This document shows, in pieces, positions 9,377-17,894 of a stretch of 64,000 bases of DNA; the stretch's first letter is position 1; each line of letters begins with the position of its first letter. The DNA lies in NCBI GenBank assembly GCA_036675815.1, contig JAKFEE010000004.1, forward strand, positions 1 through 64,000. The letters run 5' to 3'. This DNA is from JAKFEE01 sp036675815 (GTDB taxonomy: Bacteria; Pseudomonadota; Alphaproteobacteria; Rhodospirillales; Magnetospirillaceae). The position numbers and the translations under genes were made by a program. The notes below the pieces were generated by a model, which searched no databases, was not told the origin of the DNA, and saw nothing but the letters and a program-made list of their open reading frames with translations.

Positions 9377-10434
9377 GCCGGCTGCGCCGTCCGGCCCAGA
9401 CGCTGGCCCTGGTAGGAGCCGTCGCGCACCGCCTGCCACCACGGGCGATTGGCGAGATACCATGCCACTGTCTTGCGTAGGCCTGACTCGAAGCTTTCCA
9501 GCGGCTGCCAGCCGAGATCGCGGCGGATCTTGCCGGCGTCGATGGCATAGCGCTTGTCGTGGCCGGGTCGGTCGGCGACGAAGGTGATCAGCCGCGCGCG
9601 CGGGGCGCCGATCGGGTGCATCTCATCGAGCAGGGCGCACAGGGTGCACACCACGGCGAGGTTGCTGCGCTCGCTGCCGCCGCCGATGTTGTAGCTCTGG
9701 CCGATGCGGCCCTGGTCCAGCACCAGACGCAGGGCGCGGGCGTGGTCCTCGACATAGAGCCAATCGCGCACGTTGTCGCCGCTGCCGTAGATCGGCAGCG
9801 GCTCGCTGGCCAGGCCCTTGAGGATCATCAGCGGGATCAGCTTCTCGGGGAATTGGTAGGGGCCGTAGTTGTTCGAACAGTTGCTCAAGACCACTGGCAG
9901 GCCATAGGTCTCATACCAGGCTCGCACCAGATGGTCCGAGGCGGCTTTGCTGGCCGAATAAGGCGAGTTGGGGCTGTAGGCGGTGGTTTCGGTGAACAGG
10001 CCCTTGGGGCCGAGCGAGCCGAACACCTCGTCGGTGGAGACGTGGTGGAAGCGAAAGGCGGCGCGCCGTTCGGCCGGCAGCGCCGTCCAGTAGGCGCGCG
10101 TCACTTCCAGCAGGCGATAGGTGCCGACGATGTTGGTCTCGATGAAGGCGCCCGGTCCGTCGATCGAGCGGTCGACATGCGATTCCGCCGCCAGATGCAT
10201 CACGGCGTCGGGACGATGCTCGGCGAACACGCGACTCAGCGCGTCTGCGTCGCCGATGTCGAGCGGGGCGAAGGCATAGCGGGAGTGGCCTCGCGTGCCG
10301 GGCAGCGAGGCGAGATTGGCGGCGTAGGTCAGCTTGTCGACGTTGATGACGAAGGCGTCGCTTTCGGCCAGGAGCTGGCGGACCACCGCCGAGCCGATAA
10401 AGCCGGCGCCGCCGGTGACGAGGATGCGCTTCAT
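9373..10434 (-). CDS. rfbB: dTDP-glucose 4,6-dehydratase
   Basis: Converts dTDP-glucose to dTDP-4-keto-6-deoxyglucose using bound NAD+. The 353-residue extended SDR enzyme has MKRILVTGGAGFIGSAVVRQ, the DAVMHLAAESHVDRSIDGP segment, STDEVFGSLG and catalytic YSASKAASDHL. It ends with NCSNNYGPYQFPEKLIP and a dTDP-binding C-terminus. Its ATG overlaps the rfbC stop (TGATG). An upstream ATG at 10440 would add two residues. Confidence 0.96.
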   Translation of the reverse strand: MKRILVTGGAGFIGSAVVRQLLAESDAFVINVDKLTYAANLASLPGTRGHSRYAFAPLDIGDADALSRVFAEHRPDAVMHLAAESHVDRSIDGPGAFIETNIVGTYRLLEVTRAYWTALPAERRAAFRFHHVSTDEVFGSLGPKGLFTETTAYSPNSPYSASKAASDHLVRAWYETYGLPVVLSNCSNNYGPYQFPEKLIPLMILKGLASEPLPIYGSGDNVRDWLYVEDHARALRLVLDQGRIGQSYNIGGGSERSNLAVVCTLCALLDEMHPIGAPRARLITFVADRPGHDKRYAIDAGKIRRDLGWQPLESFESGLRKTVAWYLANRPWWQAVRDGSYQGQRLGRTAQPA

Positions 10435-11000
10435 CACCATGCCCGCGCGCCAAACGTCTCGATCACGTCGGCCAGTCGCGGGTGCGCGCGGTCCTTGTCC
10501 GACAGGATCGCCGCCGTGGCGGCCACCGGCCAGTCGATGCCAAGCGCGGGGTCGTTCCACAGCAGGCCGCGATCGTGCTCGGGGGCGTAGAAGTCGGTCG
10601 TCTTGTAGGCGACCTCGGTATGAGACTCGAGGGTGCAGAAGCCGTGAGCGAAGCCGATCGGCACCAGCACCTGGTTCCAATCGGCGGCGCTGATGATGGT
10701 GCTGACGTGTCTGCCATAGCTGGGCGAGCCCCTGCGGAGGTCCACCGCCACATCGAGGATGGCGCCCCGCACCACGCGCACCAGCTTGTGCTGGGCGTAG
10801 GGCGGGAGCTGGAAATGCAGGCCACGCACGGTGCCGGCCGTGGCCGACAAGGAATGATTGTCCTGCACGAAATCAAAATCGAGTCCGGCGGCACTGAAGC
10901 TGCGTCGGCTGTAGGTCTCCGAGAAGAATCCACGATCATCGCCGAACTTCCTCGGACGGATCATCTTGACGTCGGGAATGGCTAGCGGGACGACTTCCAT
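10434..11000 (-). CDS. rfbC: dTDP-4-dehydrorhamnose 3,5-epimerase
   Basis: Epimerises C3 and C5 of dTDP-4-keto-6-deoxyglucose. The 188-residue cupin has the family signatures PRKFGDDRGFFSETY, FVQDNHSLSA and GTVRGLHFQ (catalytic His), then VLVPIGFAHGFCTLE. It is the first gene of the rfbC-B-D-A operon, with a GAGAGG ribosome site before the ATG. The 211-base spacer to the divergent oxidoreductase probably holds both promoters. The gene set supplies rhamnose for surface polysaccharide. Confidence 0.95.
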   Translation of the reverse strand: MEVVPLAIPDVKMIRPRKFGDDRGFFSETYSRRSFSAAGLDFDFVQDNHSLSATAGTVRGLHFQLPPYAQHKLVRVVRGAILDVAVDLRRGSPSYGRHVSTIISAADWNQVLVPIGFAHGFCTLESHTEVAYKTTDFYAPEHDRGLLWNDPALGIDWPVAATAAILSDKDRAHPRLADVIETFGARAW

Positions 11001-11211
11001 CGGCGCCTCTCGGGGGAATGCAATACTGGGATCGTCGTGGCGGAAGACATTGGCATCTGGTGTGCCATGGCAGGGTTGCCGGCGGCAAGAACCCAGCCGC
11101 GCTGAGGGCCGTGACATCATTGTGTTACGGCAGGGCGACGTAAAGTAACTTGACTAACGTGCGGCGATCCCCACATCGGCGTTTGCAGCCTTAACCAATC
11201 AGAGGGAGAGC

Positions 11212-12300
11212 ATGACCGAGACCGCTGCCGCCCTGTTCCAGCCTTATCGGCTGGGGTCGATGACGCTGGCCAACCGCATCGTCATGGCGCCGTTGACCCG
11301 CAACCGCGCCGCCGCCGGCAACGTGCCGACGCCGCTGATGGCCGAATACTACGGCCAGCGCGCCGGCGCCGGGCTGATCGTCGCCGAGGCGACGCAAATC
11401 TGCCCCGAGGGCCAGGGCTATATCGATACCCCCGGTATCCACTCCGATGCCCAGGTCGCCGGCTGGCGCCAGGTGACGCGGGCGGTGCGCGAGCGCGGCG
11501 GACGCATCTTCCTGCAGCTATGGCATGTCGGGCGCGTCTCGCACGTGTCGCTGCAGCCGGGCGGACAGGCGCCGGTGGCGCCCTCGGCCATCGCCGCCCA
11601 GGCCAAGACCTTCATCGCCGGTGGCTTCGCCGAGGTCTCGGCGCCGCGGGCGCTGCGCCTCGACGAGATCCCCGGCATCGTCGCCGCCTATCGCCGTGCC
11701 GCCGCCAGCGCCGTCGCCGCCGGCTTCGACGGCGTCGAGGTGCATGCTGCCAACGGCTATCTGATCGAGCAGTTCCTCAAGGACGGCGCCAACCGGCGCG
11801 ACGACGCCTATGGCGGCAGCATCGAGAACCGCAGCCGCTTCCTCGCCGAAGTGATGGCGGCGGTGTGCGACGGGATCGGCGGCGAGCGCGTCGGCGTGCG
11901 GCTGTCGCCGGTGAGCCCGGCCAACGGCATCAGCGACAGCGATCCCCGCCGGCTCTACGACCATGTCATCGCGCGCCTGAATGCCATCGCCCCGGCCTAC
12001 ATCCACGTCATCGAGGGGGCGACCGGCGGGCCGCGCGACGTCGATCCCGCCTTCGACTTCACCGCCCTGCGCCGCGCCTTCCGCGGCACCTACATCGCCA
12101 ACAACGGCTACGACCGCGGCCTTGCCGCCCAGGCCCTTGCCGCAGGCACCGCCGACCTGGTCGCCTTCGGCAAGCCGTTCATCGCCAATCCCGACCTGGT
12201 CGAGCGCCTGCGTCACGGCGCCGCCCTCAATCCGCCTGACAAAGCCACCTTCTATGGCGGCGGTGCCAAGGGCTATGTCGATTATCCGGAACTGACGTAG
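11212..12300 (+). CDS. Old Yellow Enzyme family NADH:flavin oxidoreductase (alkene reductase)
   Basis: FMN-dependent ene-reductase of the NemA/OYE class, likely reducing electrophilic alkenes or nitro compounds in the cytoplasm. The 362-residue TIM barrel has NRIVMAPLTRNRA, the substrate-binding LQLWHVGRVSHVSLQPGG, the FMN-site HAANGYLIEQFLKDGANRR and YGGSIENRSRF. A C-terminal phosphate-binding region ends DLVAFGKPFIANPDLVERL. Length is normal. The start ATG follows GGGAGAG. It is transcribed divergently from rfbC. The true substrate is not visible in the sequence. Confidence 0.92.
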   Translation: MTETAAALFQPYRLGSMTLANRIVMAPLTRNRAAAGNVPTPLMAEYYGQRAGAGLIVAEATQICPEGQGYIDTPGIHSDAQVAGWRQVTRAVRERGGRIFLQLWHVGRVSHVSLQPGGQAPVAPSAIAAQAKTFIAGGFAEVSAPRALRLDEIPGIVAAYRRAAASAVAAGFDGVEVHAANGYLIEQFLKDGANRRDDAYGGSIENRSRFLAEVMAAVCDGIGGERVGVRLSPVSPANGISDSDPRRLYDHVIARLNAIAPAYIHVIEGATGGPRDVDPAFDFTALRRAFRGTYIANNGYDRGLAAQALAAGTADLVAFGKPFIANPDLVERLRHGAALNPPDKATFYGGGAKGYVDYPELT

Positions 12301-12509
12301 CGGTGTGAGCTTGCGGCAATATTGCGGAAATAAATGGCAGGCTGTTATTGTTTGGGGATTGGCCAAGGGCAAGACAACAGCAAGTTGTCGATGCTGTCGT
12401 GAACGCAGCTATTTCTGGTGATGCCCTGCGCATTCTGGATGGGTAAGGTCGTGTCCTTGAATGTCACCTCTGCGTCGTCTACATTAGGTACGAAAGGCGG
12501 CGTAGTCGA

Positions 12510-13082
12510 ATGACACAATTTGCAACGGCGAGCGTCGAGTGCCCGCACTGCCGGGAACTGGCGCCGCAGCGGGTCGTGCAGCAACCAGGGCACGACGCGC
12601 TGTTGTGGTGCGAGCTTTGCTTTCGGGTGACGATCGCCCATAGGAACCTGTCGCTGCCGATCGATCCGCTGGCCTTGTCGCCGGCGCTGAGCGTCGACGT
12701 CGCCGAGCTCGATGCCGACCACGAACGCTTGATCGACATTCTGAACGATGTGCACGCCGCGGCGAAGGCCGGCCGGCGCGATGATTTGAAGGCGCTCACC
12801 GGCCATTTGCTCGATGAACTCATGTTGCATCTGGAGCGCGAGGAGGCGCTGCTGAGGGCGTGGACGTTCCCCGGATTGGACGAGCATCAGGATCAGCACG
12901 GCGCCATGCATGACAGGATGCACGCGCTGGTCCAGGAGCTGCTTGCCGGCACCCGCGACGTCGCCGACATCGGGCGGTCGATGAAGTTCTGCCTGGTCGG
13001 CCACTTGGCGGACGACCTGAAATACAAAGACTTCCTAGGCGAGCGCCGCGGCCGCAACGGGGTTCTCGGCTGGGTGGTGTGA
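12510..13082 (+). CDS. Hemerythrin-domain protein with N-terminal CxxC pair
   Basis: The 190-residue product starts with two CxxC knuckles (C11/C14 and C34/C37), suggesting a small metal-binding ribbon. A bacterial hemerythrin-like helical bundle follows. Candidate di-iron ligands are H71, H107 with E111, H126 with H130, and H165. The last helix has acidic residues at H165+3 and +4 (D168, D169) instead of the usual H+5 aspartate, so the site may differ. Family members bind O2 or sense O2 or metals. No partner domain is present. Base use is like the surroundings. Confidence 0.75.
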   Translation: MTQFATASVECPHCRELAPQRVVQQPGHDALLWCELCFRVTIAHRNLSLPIDPLALSPALSVDVAELDADHERLIDILNDVHAAAKAGRRDDLKALTGHLLDELMLHLEREEALLRAWTFPGLDEHQDQHGAMHDRMHALVQELLAGTRDVADIGRSMKFCLVGHLADDLKYKDFLGERRGRNGVLGWVV

Positions 13083-13207
13083 CCCCGGTCAGGGTGGGCG
13101 GGCGCCTCCGCCGGGTACAGCACGACCGATGAGCGCATCAGCGCCCCCAGATCGGAGCCCTGCACGGCCAGCGCCCATTCCGGTGCCGTGGGGGACAGAT
13201 GCTCCAT
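13083..13207 (-). pseudogene. Possible truncated DUF6644-like membrane protein remnant
   Basis: Downstream of the DUF6152 gene, a short ATG-initiated frame gives about 40 residues with LGALMRSSVVLYPAEAPAH. This resembles the start of DUF6644-type membrane proteins, which often neighbour DUF6152 genes. It then runs antisense into the hemerythrin gene, where the family resemblance stops. It is read here as a 5' remnant of a deleted gene. The similarity is from memory of the family and is weak. Confidence 0.3.
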
Positions 13208-13237
13208 CGCCGGCCGCGTGCTCGCGCCCCGTGCCGC

Positions 13238-13586
13238 TCAGCGCAGCTCGAGCGTCTTGCCGCCGACGGTGATGCGTTCCGCCCGCATCTCGCCGTCGGT
13301 GACCTTGCTCGGATAGCCCTCGATACGCACCGGCGTGCCCACCGCCAGCATCTCGGGCACCAGGCCGCGGTTGCGCATGCGCGGCGGCGGCGCCAGCACG
13401 ACATGCCAGCGCTTGCCCTGGCCCTCGACGATCAGGCTGCCGTGCGGGGTTTTCGCAGCCGAGCTCCAGCACCGGCGCCTCCACAACGAGCACCGTGTCG
13501 GCGTCGTAGCTGCCCCAGCCGTGATGCGCCGCCGCCGGCGTGGCCAGCACCGCGGCGCCGATGGCGATGATTGCGTGCCCGCGCAT
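13238..13586 (-). pseudogene. DUF6152 family secreted protein, single-base frameshift
   Basis: The first frame gives a signal peptide (MRGHAIIAIGAAVLATPAAA) and the DUF6152 start HHGWGSYDADTVLVVEAPVLEL. After ENP the family sequence HGSLIVEGQ continues only in another frame, then runs RWHVVLAPPPRMRNRGL to a normal C-terminal RAERITVGGKTLELR. The break is in a run of four G (plus strand 13446-13449); removing one base restores a full protein of about 115 residues. It is either a recent frameshift or a homopolymer sequencing error. The family is periplasmic with unknown function. Confidence 0.75.
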
Positions 13587-13824
13587 GAGTCACCTCCTAT
13601 CGCCGTCGCCAGGCATATGGGGACGGGGGCGGGATGGCCCACTGCCATGCTTTGATGCAATGGCCATCCGCTTTAGGCGGTTCGGCTTATCCCCCGAATC
13701 TGTGCGCAAGCCTGTGGGTAAAAGTGGCTGAGCGCGGCACCGACAGGCTTCGCGGCCGTGCCTAAGGAAGAGGCACCACCGCCAGGGCGGGAGCAGGCGG
13801 CAAAGCGCCTGCTCCGGCCGGCCT

Positions 13825-14583
13825 TCAGTCCAGTCGCTCGGCGACGAAGCGGCCGCTGGACACCGCCTGCTGGTCGGCGCGCAGGCGGTCGAGCAGGCCG
13901 GCGTCCTTGGCCGGGTTATCCCATCGTTCGAAATGGATCAGCTCGGCCAATGGCAGGCGCGGCCGCCAGCCGGCGGCTTCCAGCTCGGGGCGCTGGTGAT
14001 ATCCGCGGACCTTGCCGATGCACAGATAGGCGACCGGCACGATGCCTTTGGGAATCCCCAGGATGTCCTGCACCCGGCTGTTGTGGAAGATGCTCACCCA
14101 GCCGAGGCCGAGCCCCTCCGCCCGCGCCGCGAGCCACATGTTCTGCACGGCGCAGGCGACGCTGTAGAGGTCCATGGTGCGGATGTGGGTTCGCCCGATC
14201 ACCGCGGGCCCGGCGCGGTCACGATCGCAGGTGATGCAGACGTTGACCGGGGCTTCGAGGATTCCCTCCAGCTTCAGCGACCGGTAGATCTGACTCTTGT
14301 CCTCGGAGAACATCAGCGCCGCCTCGGCGTTGGCCTCGAGGAAGGCGTCATGGACGCCCTTGCGCACGCCCCGGTCGCGCACGACGACGAAGCTCCACGG
14401 CTGCATGAAGCCGACCGAAGGCGCGTGATGGGCGGCCACCAGGATTCGGCTCAACGTCTCGTCGGGTACGGGATCCGGCAGGAACTCGCCGCGGGTGTCG
14501 CGGCGGGTCAATATCGCTCGATAGACGCCCTGGCGCTCGCTGGTGGGCAGAGGAAGGGCAGGCATGAGATTGGCAGCATCCAT
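13825..14583 (-). CDS. bluB: 5,6-dimethylbenzimidazole synthase
   Basis: BluB cannibalises reduced FMN with O2 to make 5,6-dimethylbenzimidazole, the lower ligand of vitamin B12. The 252-residue nitroreductase-fold product has RRDTRGEFLPDPVPDE, LVAAHHAPSVGFMQPWSFV and the BluB-type VNVCITCDRDRAGPAVIGR. LGLGWVSIFHNSRVQDILGIP near the C-terminus also fits. A cobalamin riboswitch lies directly upstream, which strongly supports BluB over a general nitroreductase. It should be repressed when cobalamin is plentiful. No other cob gene is in the window. Confidence 0.94.
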   Translation of the reverse strand: MDAANLMPALPLPTSERQGVYRAILTRRDTRGEFLPDPVPDETLSRILVAAHHAPSVGFMQPWSFVVVRDRGVRKGVHDAFLEANAEAALMFSEDKSQIYRSLKLEGILEAPVNVCITCDRDRAGPAVIGRTHIRTMDLYSVACAVQNMWLAARAEGLGLGWVSIFHNSRVQDILGIPKGIVPVAYLCIGKVRGYHQRPELEAAGWRPRLPLAELIHFERWDNPAKDAGLLDRLRADQQAVSSGRFVAERLD

Positions 14584-14639
14584 CGTCAGTCCCCTTTGAT
14601 GGTGCGCCCGCCCTGCCGTCCACGCAGGTGCGGGCCGTC

Positions 14640-14800
14640 TCCGCCCGGCCGGTCTTCTGACTCAGGTTCGCCTCGACCGAACGCCTTCCCAGCATTTGCC
14701 AGTGGCTCCTATCCGGTCGATCCCCTTCACAGCGTTGGGCACGTCGCGGGTTCTCACCGCGTTCCCGATTCTCCGGTGGAAGCCACCGGCACCGGACGGA
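14640..14800 (-). promoter_or_regulatory. Cobalamin (AdoCbl) riboswitch upstream of bluB
   Basis: Read on the minus strand the leader contains GGTGCCGGTGGCTTCCACCG, then the B12 core GAGCCACTGGC, GGGAAGGCG, and the closing AACCTGAGTCAGAAGACCGG. These are the conserved blocks of the class I cobalamin riboswitch, in the right order. It lies about 60 bases before the bluB ATG, so it probably controls translation or premature termination. Boundaries are approximate. Confidence 0.93.
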
Positions 14801-14891
14801 TGGTCATCTATATCCCGAGAGTCGTCGGATGGGAACAGAACGGATTTGATGCCGCGCTGTGCCGGTTGGCGCAGCCTGCCGCCGATGCGAG

Positions 14892-15461
14892 CTAGAGATC
14901 CGCCTTCGCCTTGGCCGGCGACGGCCGCTCCGTTGCGGCAGGTGCAGGGCTCGGGCTGGCGGCCGTGGGCGCGGCCTTCTTGGTGGCCGCCGCAAGCGTT
15001 GCCGCCTTGGCTGCGGCCTTCGCGTCAGGCTTGGCCGCCACGACACGAATGTTCTTCAGCGCTCCTTGCTGGTTCCACGCCAGCGTGCCGGACGCGATGC
15101 CGGGCGGGCGACAGACGACGCCGTCGTAGACGATCGGCCGGCCCCGCGCTTCCACCTGATACTGAATCTGGCGGCACCCGTCATCGTCGAGCTGTTCCAA
15201 CACGACGGCCGCCTCCTGGACGCTGCCGCCGACGGCCGCGGGGAGGTAGTAGCCGTCCGCCGCAACGCCGGGACGGATGGCGCTGGCATAGCGCATGGCG
15301 TCGTCGCGGGCGACGCCCTTCGCCGCCAGCACCGCCACGAGGTCGGCCTTGGCGGTGTCGTCGAGGCCGATCGGCATTGCCGGCTGGCACGCCGCGACCC
15401 CGACGACGAGAGCGATGGCGATGGCCGCCCTGTGGATGCTCGTGCGGTCGCTGTCCAACAT
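14892..15461 (-). CDS. Hypothetical lipoprotein
   Basis: A 189-residue product with a signal and lipobox (AIALVVGVAACQP, Cys25). The middle part (about 35-130) has mixed alpha/beta character with two later cysteines (in DDDGCRQIQYQ and DGVVCRPPG). The C-terminal 50 residues are a low-complexity Ala/Pro/Lys tail. It is probably attached to the outer or inner membrane. I do not recognise the family. It is upstream of the bluB riboswitch on the same strand but has no evident link to B12. Confidence 0.65.
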   Translation of the reverse strand: MLDSDRTSIHRAAIAIALVVGVAACQPAMPIGLDDTAKADLVAVLAAKGVARDDAMRYASAIRPGVAADGYYLPAAVGGSVQEAAVVLEQLDDDGCRQIQYQVEARGRPIVYDGVVCRPPGIASGTLAWNQQGALKNIRVVAAKPDAKAAAKAATLAAATKKAAPTAASPSPAPAATERPSPAKAKADL

Positions 15462-15707
15462 CGCTTCTGCCGCCGGTGTGAAAGAATGTGCCCCAGGATG
15501 GCCACATCTTGGCGCTCATGTCGAGATACGATGCTCAACTGAAGGGCTCTCGCCCGCCCGGGCATGATGCCGCGCTGGGGCCAGACCGAGGACGATGGAC
15601 GGATGGGCGGGCCGCAACCGCTGCGACCGCCGGGCGGTCCGGGCGTTCAGCGCTGTGGCGCGATCGCCGCCGTATACGGGAACGGGACTTTGACGATGTC
15701 CCAGACC
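15462..15707. other. Non-coding spacer between lipoprotein gene and recombination scar
   Basis: No gene with family character was seen on either strand. Short open frames here are Arg/Pro-rich shadows. It probably holds the promoter of the minus-strand lipoprotein gene. Together with the scar to its right it forms more than 600 bases without an intact gene. Confidence 0.5.
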
Positions 15708-15855
15708 TCACCATCCGCCATAGGCCCGGCGATCCGCATCGAACACCGCGAACGGGTCGTCCGCCGGCTCCGCCGCTGCCCGGGTCAGGATCACCCAGTC
15801 GCCCTCGATGGCATAGGCGATCTCGTCCCCCTCCTTGAGCCGAAGGGCGGCGCGC
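15708..15855 (-). pseudogene. C-terminal fragment of an AbrB/SpoVT-type antitoxin
   Basis: The minus frame reads LRLKEGDEIAYAIEGDWVIL, then DDPFAVFDADRRAYGGW and a stop. This matches the second half of AbrB/MazE-type swapped-hairpin antitoxins and their DDPF...Y tail. The N-terminal half is absent; instead the sequence joins a copy of part of glnA at about 15856, in a different frame. It is a dead remnant at a recombination junction. No toxin gene is visible beside it. Confidence 0.65.
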
Positions 15856-16005
15856 CGGCCTGGACCATGGTGCCGAACTTGACGCCGAGCTCGGACTGGC
15901 TGGGCGCCACCTCGTGGTGGTGCTTCTCGACGTCGCCCATCACCGTCAGCATCTCGGCGCGCGTATCGACCTGGGAATCCAGCGGCGGCACCGGGAAATA
16001 GCCGC
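15856..16005 (-). pseudogene. Partial duplicate of glnA (internal fragment)
   Basis: About 150 bases closely match glnA at roughly 19775-19938, in the same orientation. The peptide GYFPVPPLDSQVD, then EMLTVMGD-VEKHHHEVAPSQ and KFGTMVQA is readable. It differs by point changes and a clean 12-base deletion that removes four residues after MGD. It lies 3.8 kb from the real gene, and the restriction-modification operon sits between the two copies. It is non-functional and marks a duplication or recombination event. Confidence 0.9.
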
Positions 16006-16022
16006 AGGGGGTAAGCGAGGGT

Positions 16023-16039
16023 ATGATGTCGAACATCAT
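16023..16039. promoter_or_regulatory. Palindrome upstream of the RM operon
   Basis: ATGATGT-cga-ACATCAT is a perfect 7-base inverted repeat. It sits ten bases before the -35 box of the likely promoter of the methylase gene. Many type II RM operons are controlled at such sites, by the methylase itself or by a C protein. No C protein gene is seen here, so the role is an inference. Confidence 0.45.
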
Positions 16040-16048
16040 TAGCATATG

Positions 16049-16078
16049 TTGACACTCATTCGGGTTCTGGCACGATAG
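16049..16078 (+). promoter_or_regulatory. Putative promoter of the restriction-modification operon
   Basis: TTGACA at 16049-16054 is followed after 17 bases by a weak -10 (ACGATA; GATAGA is an alternative at 19 bases). It is AT-rich compared with its surroundings and lies about 35 bases before the GTG start of the methylase. The -35 is perfect and the -10 is poor. Confidence 0.45.
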
Positions 16079-16113
16079 AACAAAACGAGAATCTTCAGAA
16101 GGGCCTCAATACC

Positions 16114-17892
16114 GTGGATTCCTGTGCGGTAGCACGACTCGTAAAGGAACCAGAGAGCGAATCGGTGGCGCGGTACAGCGCCGCGCGGCAGGAAGTACTT
16201 GGCCTGATTGGAGGCAAGTCGTCGAGCGCTCAGCGACTTGAGCTGGCGCGCTCGTTTACCGCTGCGGTCATCGATGCTTTTTGGCAGTGTATTTGCACAC
16301 CGACCGGGGTCCATTGGCCCATCAAGCAGCTACGTGAGATCAAGGTCAAGAAGCTGCCGGCAAGGGCAACCGACGCAGCCGTTACGCTGGGGGCGCTCAT
16401 CGCCGAGTTCCCGATCCGTGACGCCGGGTACCTGATCGGGACGATATATACCGCTATGATGCCACCTGACCTCCGTGCCGAACTCGGCGCCTTTTACACG
16501 CCGCCGCCGTTGGCCGAACGCTTGGTTGATCAGGCGGAGGGGGCCGGATGGGATGCATCAAATGGCTCAGTCTGCGACCCCGCCTGCGGTGGTGCTGCGT
16601 TCCTCGCGCCGGTTGCTCTGCGGATGTGGTCGAGGAGCCTAGATGCCTCGCCAGAATGGACGCTGATGCATATCGCATCGCGGCTGAAAGGCATCGAGAT
16701 TGACCCATTCTCGGCATGGTTGTCCGAAGTCTTGCTGGAGGCCGCTCTACTGCCCCTGTGCGTGGCCGCCGACCGCCGCATGCCGGACGTGGTGATCGTA
16801 GGCAATGCGCTCAGCCATGATAGCCTAGGACCGTTCGATCTTGTGGTCGGGAACCCGCCCTATGGGCGGGTGCGGTTGACGGCTGAACAGCGGCATAAAT
16901 GGAAGCGGTCGCTCTATGGGCACAGCAACCTGTACGGCCTGTTCTCCGACCTGGCACTCCGGTTGTGCAGGCGCGGAGGAGTGGTGGCTTACCTCACTCC
17001 AACAAGCTTCCTTGGCGGTCAGTACTACACTAGCCTCCGCCGCCTCCTGATGGACGAGGCAACGCCGGTCGCCATGGATTTCATCTCCGACCGCCTTGGC
17101 GTCTTCGAGGGTGTTCTTCAGGAGATAATGCTCACGACTTACATCTGCGATGTCCGCGACCAGGATCTCAAGATATCGCTCCTCATCCCGAAAGGCCTGG
17201 ACGCAGCGTCAGTGGAGCCGGTTGCGAGTTGCCGGCTGGAGCGAAATGGGAAGCCATGGCTGCTCCCGCGCGCGCCAGATCAGACCTCATACTTCGAGCG
17301 GCTACGGCATATGCCGACCAGATTGAGGGATCTCGGGTACGAGATCAATACAGGGCAACTTGTCTGGAATAGGCACAAGCGTCAGCTTCGTGACACAAAG
17401 GCAAATAATTGCTTCCCGCTAATTTGGGCCGAGTCGATTACGCGGCGTGGATTCAGCTTCCGTGCGCAAAACAGAAATCATGTTCCGTACATCGAGGTTT
17501 GCCCGCGCCAGCCACATCTGGTGACAAGAAAGGAATGCGTGCTGCTCCAGCGGACGACCGCGAAAGAGCAGGGCCGGCGGCTGCTTGCAGCCTTGATGCC
17601 GCAGGAATTCCTGGATCAGCACGGCGGTGCGGTTGTGGAAAATCACGTCAATATCGTGCAGCCCATGGGCAAACCGAAAATTTCAGCCGCGACAATAGAG
17701 GCGCTAATCAATACTGCCGCGGTCGATCGCGCATTCCGTTGCTTAAACGGTTCGGTCGCTGTCTCTGCATATGAGTTAGAGGCGACGCCGCTGCCGACGG
17801 TGAGTCAGCTCCGCGCATTAGAAAAATTGCTGCGAGAAGGAGCATCAGTGGATATGGTTGAGGCAAAAGTGGCGTCTTTCTACGGAGAGTAA
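16114..17892 (+). CDS. N6-adenine DNA methyltransferase of a PstI/BsuBI-type RM system
   Basis: Methylates adenine in the host recognition site to protect it from the paired nuclease. The 592-residue product has a helical N-terminus, then GAFYTPPPLAERLVD (about 125-139) and the SAM-binding motif I DPACGGAAFL (155-164). The catalytic motif IV NPPYG follows near 248 and a C-terminal target-recognition region completes it. It starts at GTG 16114 with AGAAGGG upstream. The restriction gene begins two bases after its stop. Base composition is lower in GC than the neighbours, pointing to transfer. By analogy with PstI the site would be CTGCAG, but this is untested. Confidence 0.88.
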   Translation: MDSCAVARLVKEPESESVARYSAARQEVLGLIGGKSSSAQRLELARSFTAAVIDAFWQCICTPTGVHWPIKQLREIKVKKLPARATDAAVTLGALIAEFPIRDAGYLIGTIYTAMMPPDLRAELGAFYTPPPLAERLVDQAEGAGWDASNGSVCDPACGGAAFLAPVALRMWSRSLDASPEWTLMHIASRLKGIEIDPFSAWLSEVLLEAALLPLCVAADRRMPDVVIVGNALSHDSLGPFDLVVGNPPYGRVRLTAEQRHKWKRSLYGHSNLYGLFSDLALRLCRRGGVVAYLTPTSFLGGQYYTSLRRLLMDEATPVAMDFISDRLGVFEGVLQEIMLTTYICDVRDQDLKISLLIPKGLDAASVEPVASCRLERNGKPWLLPRAPDQTSYFERLRHMPTRLRDLGYEINTGQLVWNRHKRQLRDTKANNCFPLIWAESITRRGFSFRAQNRNHVPYIEVCPRQPHLVTRKECVLLQRTTAKEQGRRLLAALMPQEFLDQHGGAVVENHVNIVQPMGKPKISAATIEALINTAAVDRAFRCLNGSVAVSAYELEATPLPTVSQLRALEKLLREGASVDMVEAKVASFYGE

Positions 17893-17894
17893 GT

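Noticed and set aside
13758..14895. Plus-strand frames across bluB and its leader
   Set aside because: They cover the cobalamin riboswitch and the bluB gene in antisense and have no family character.
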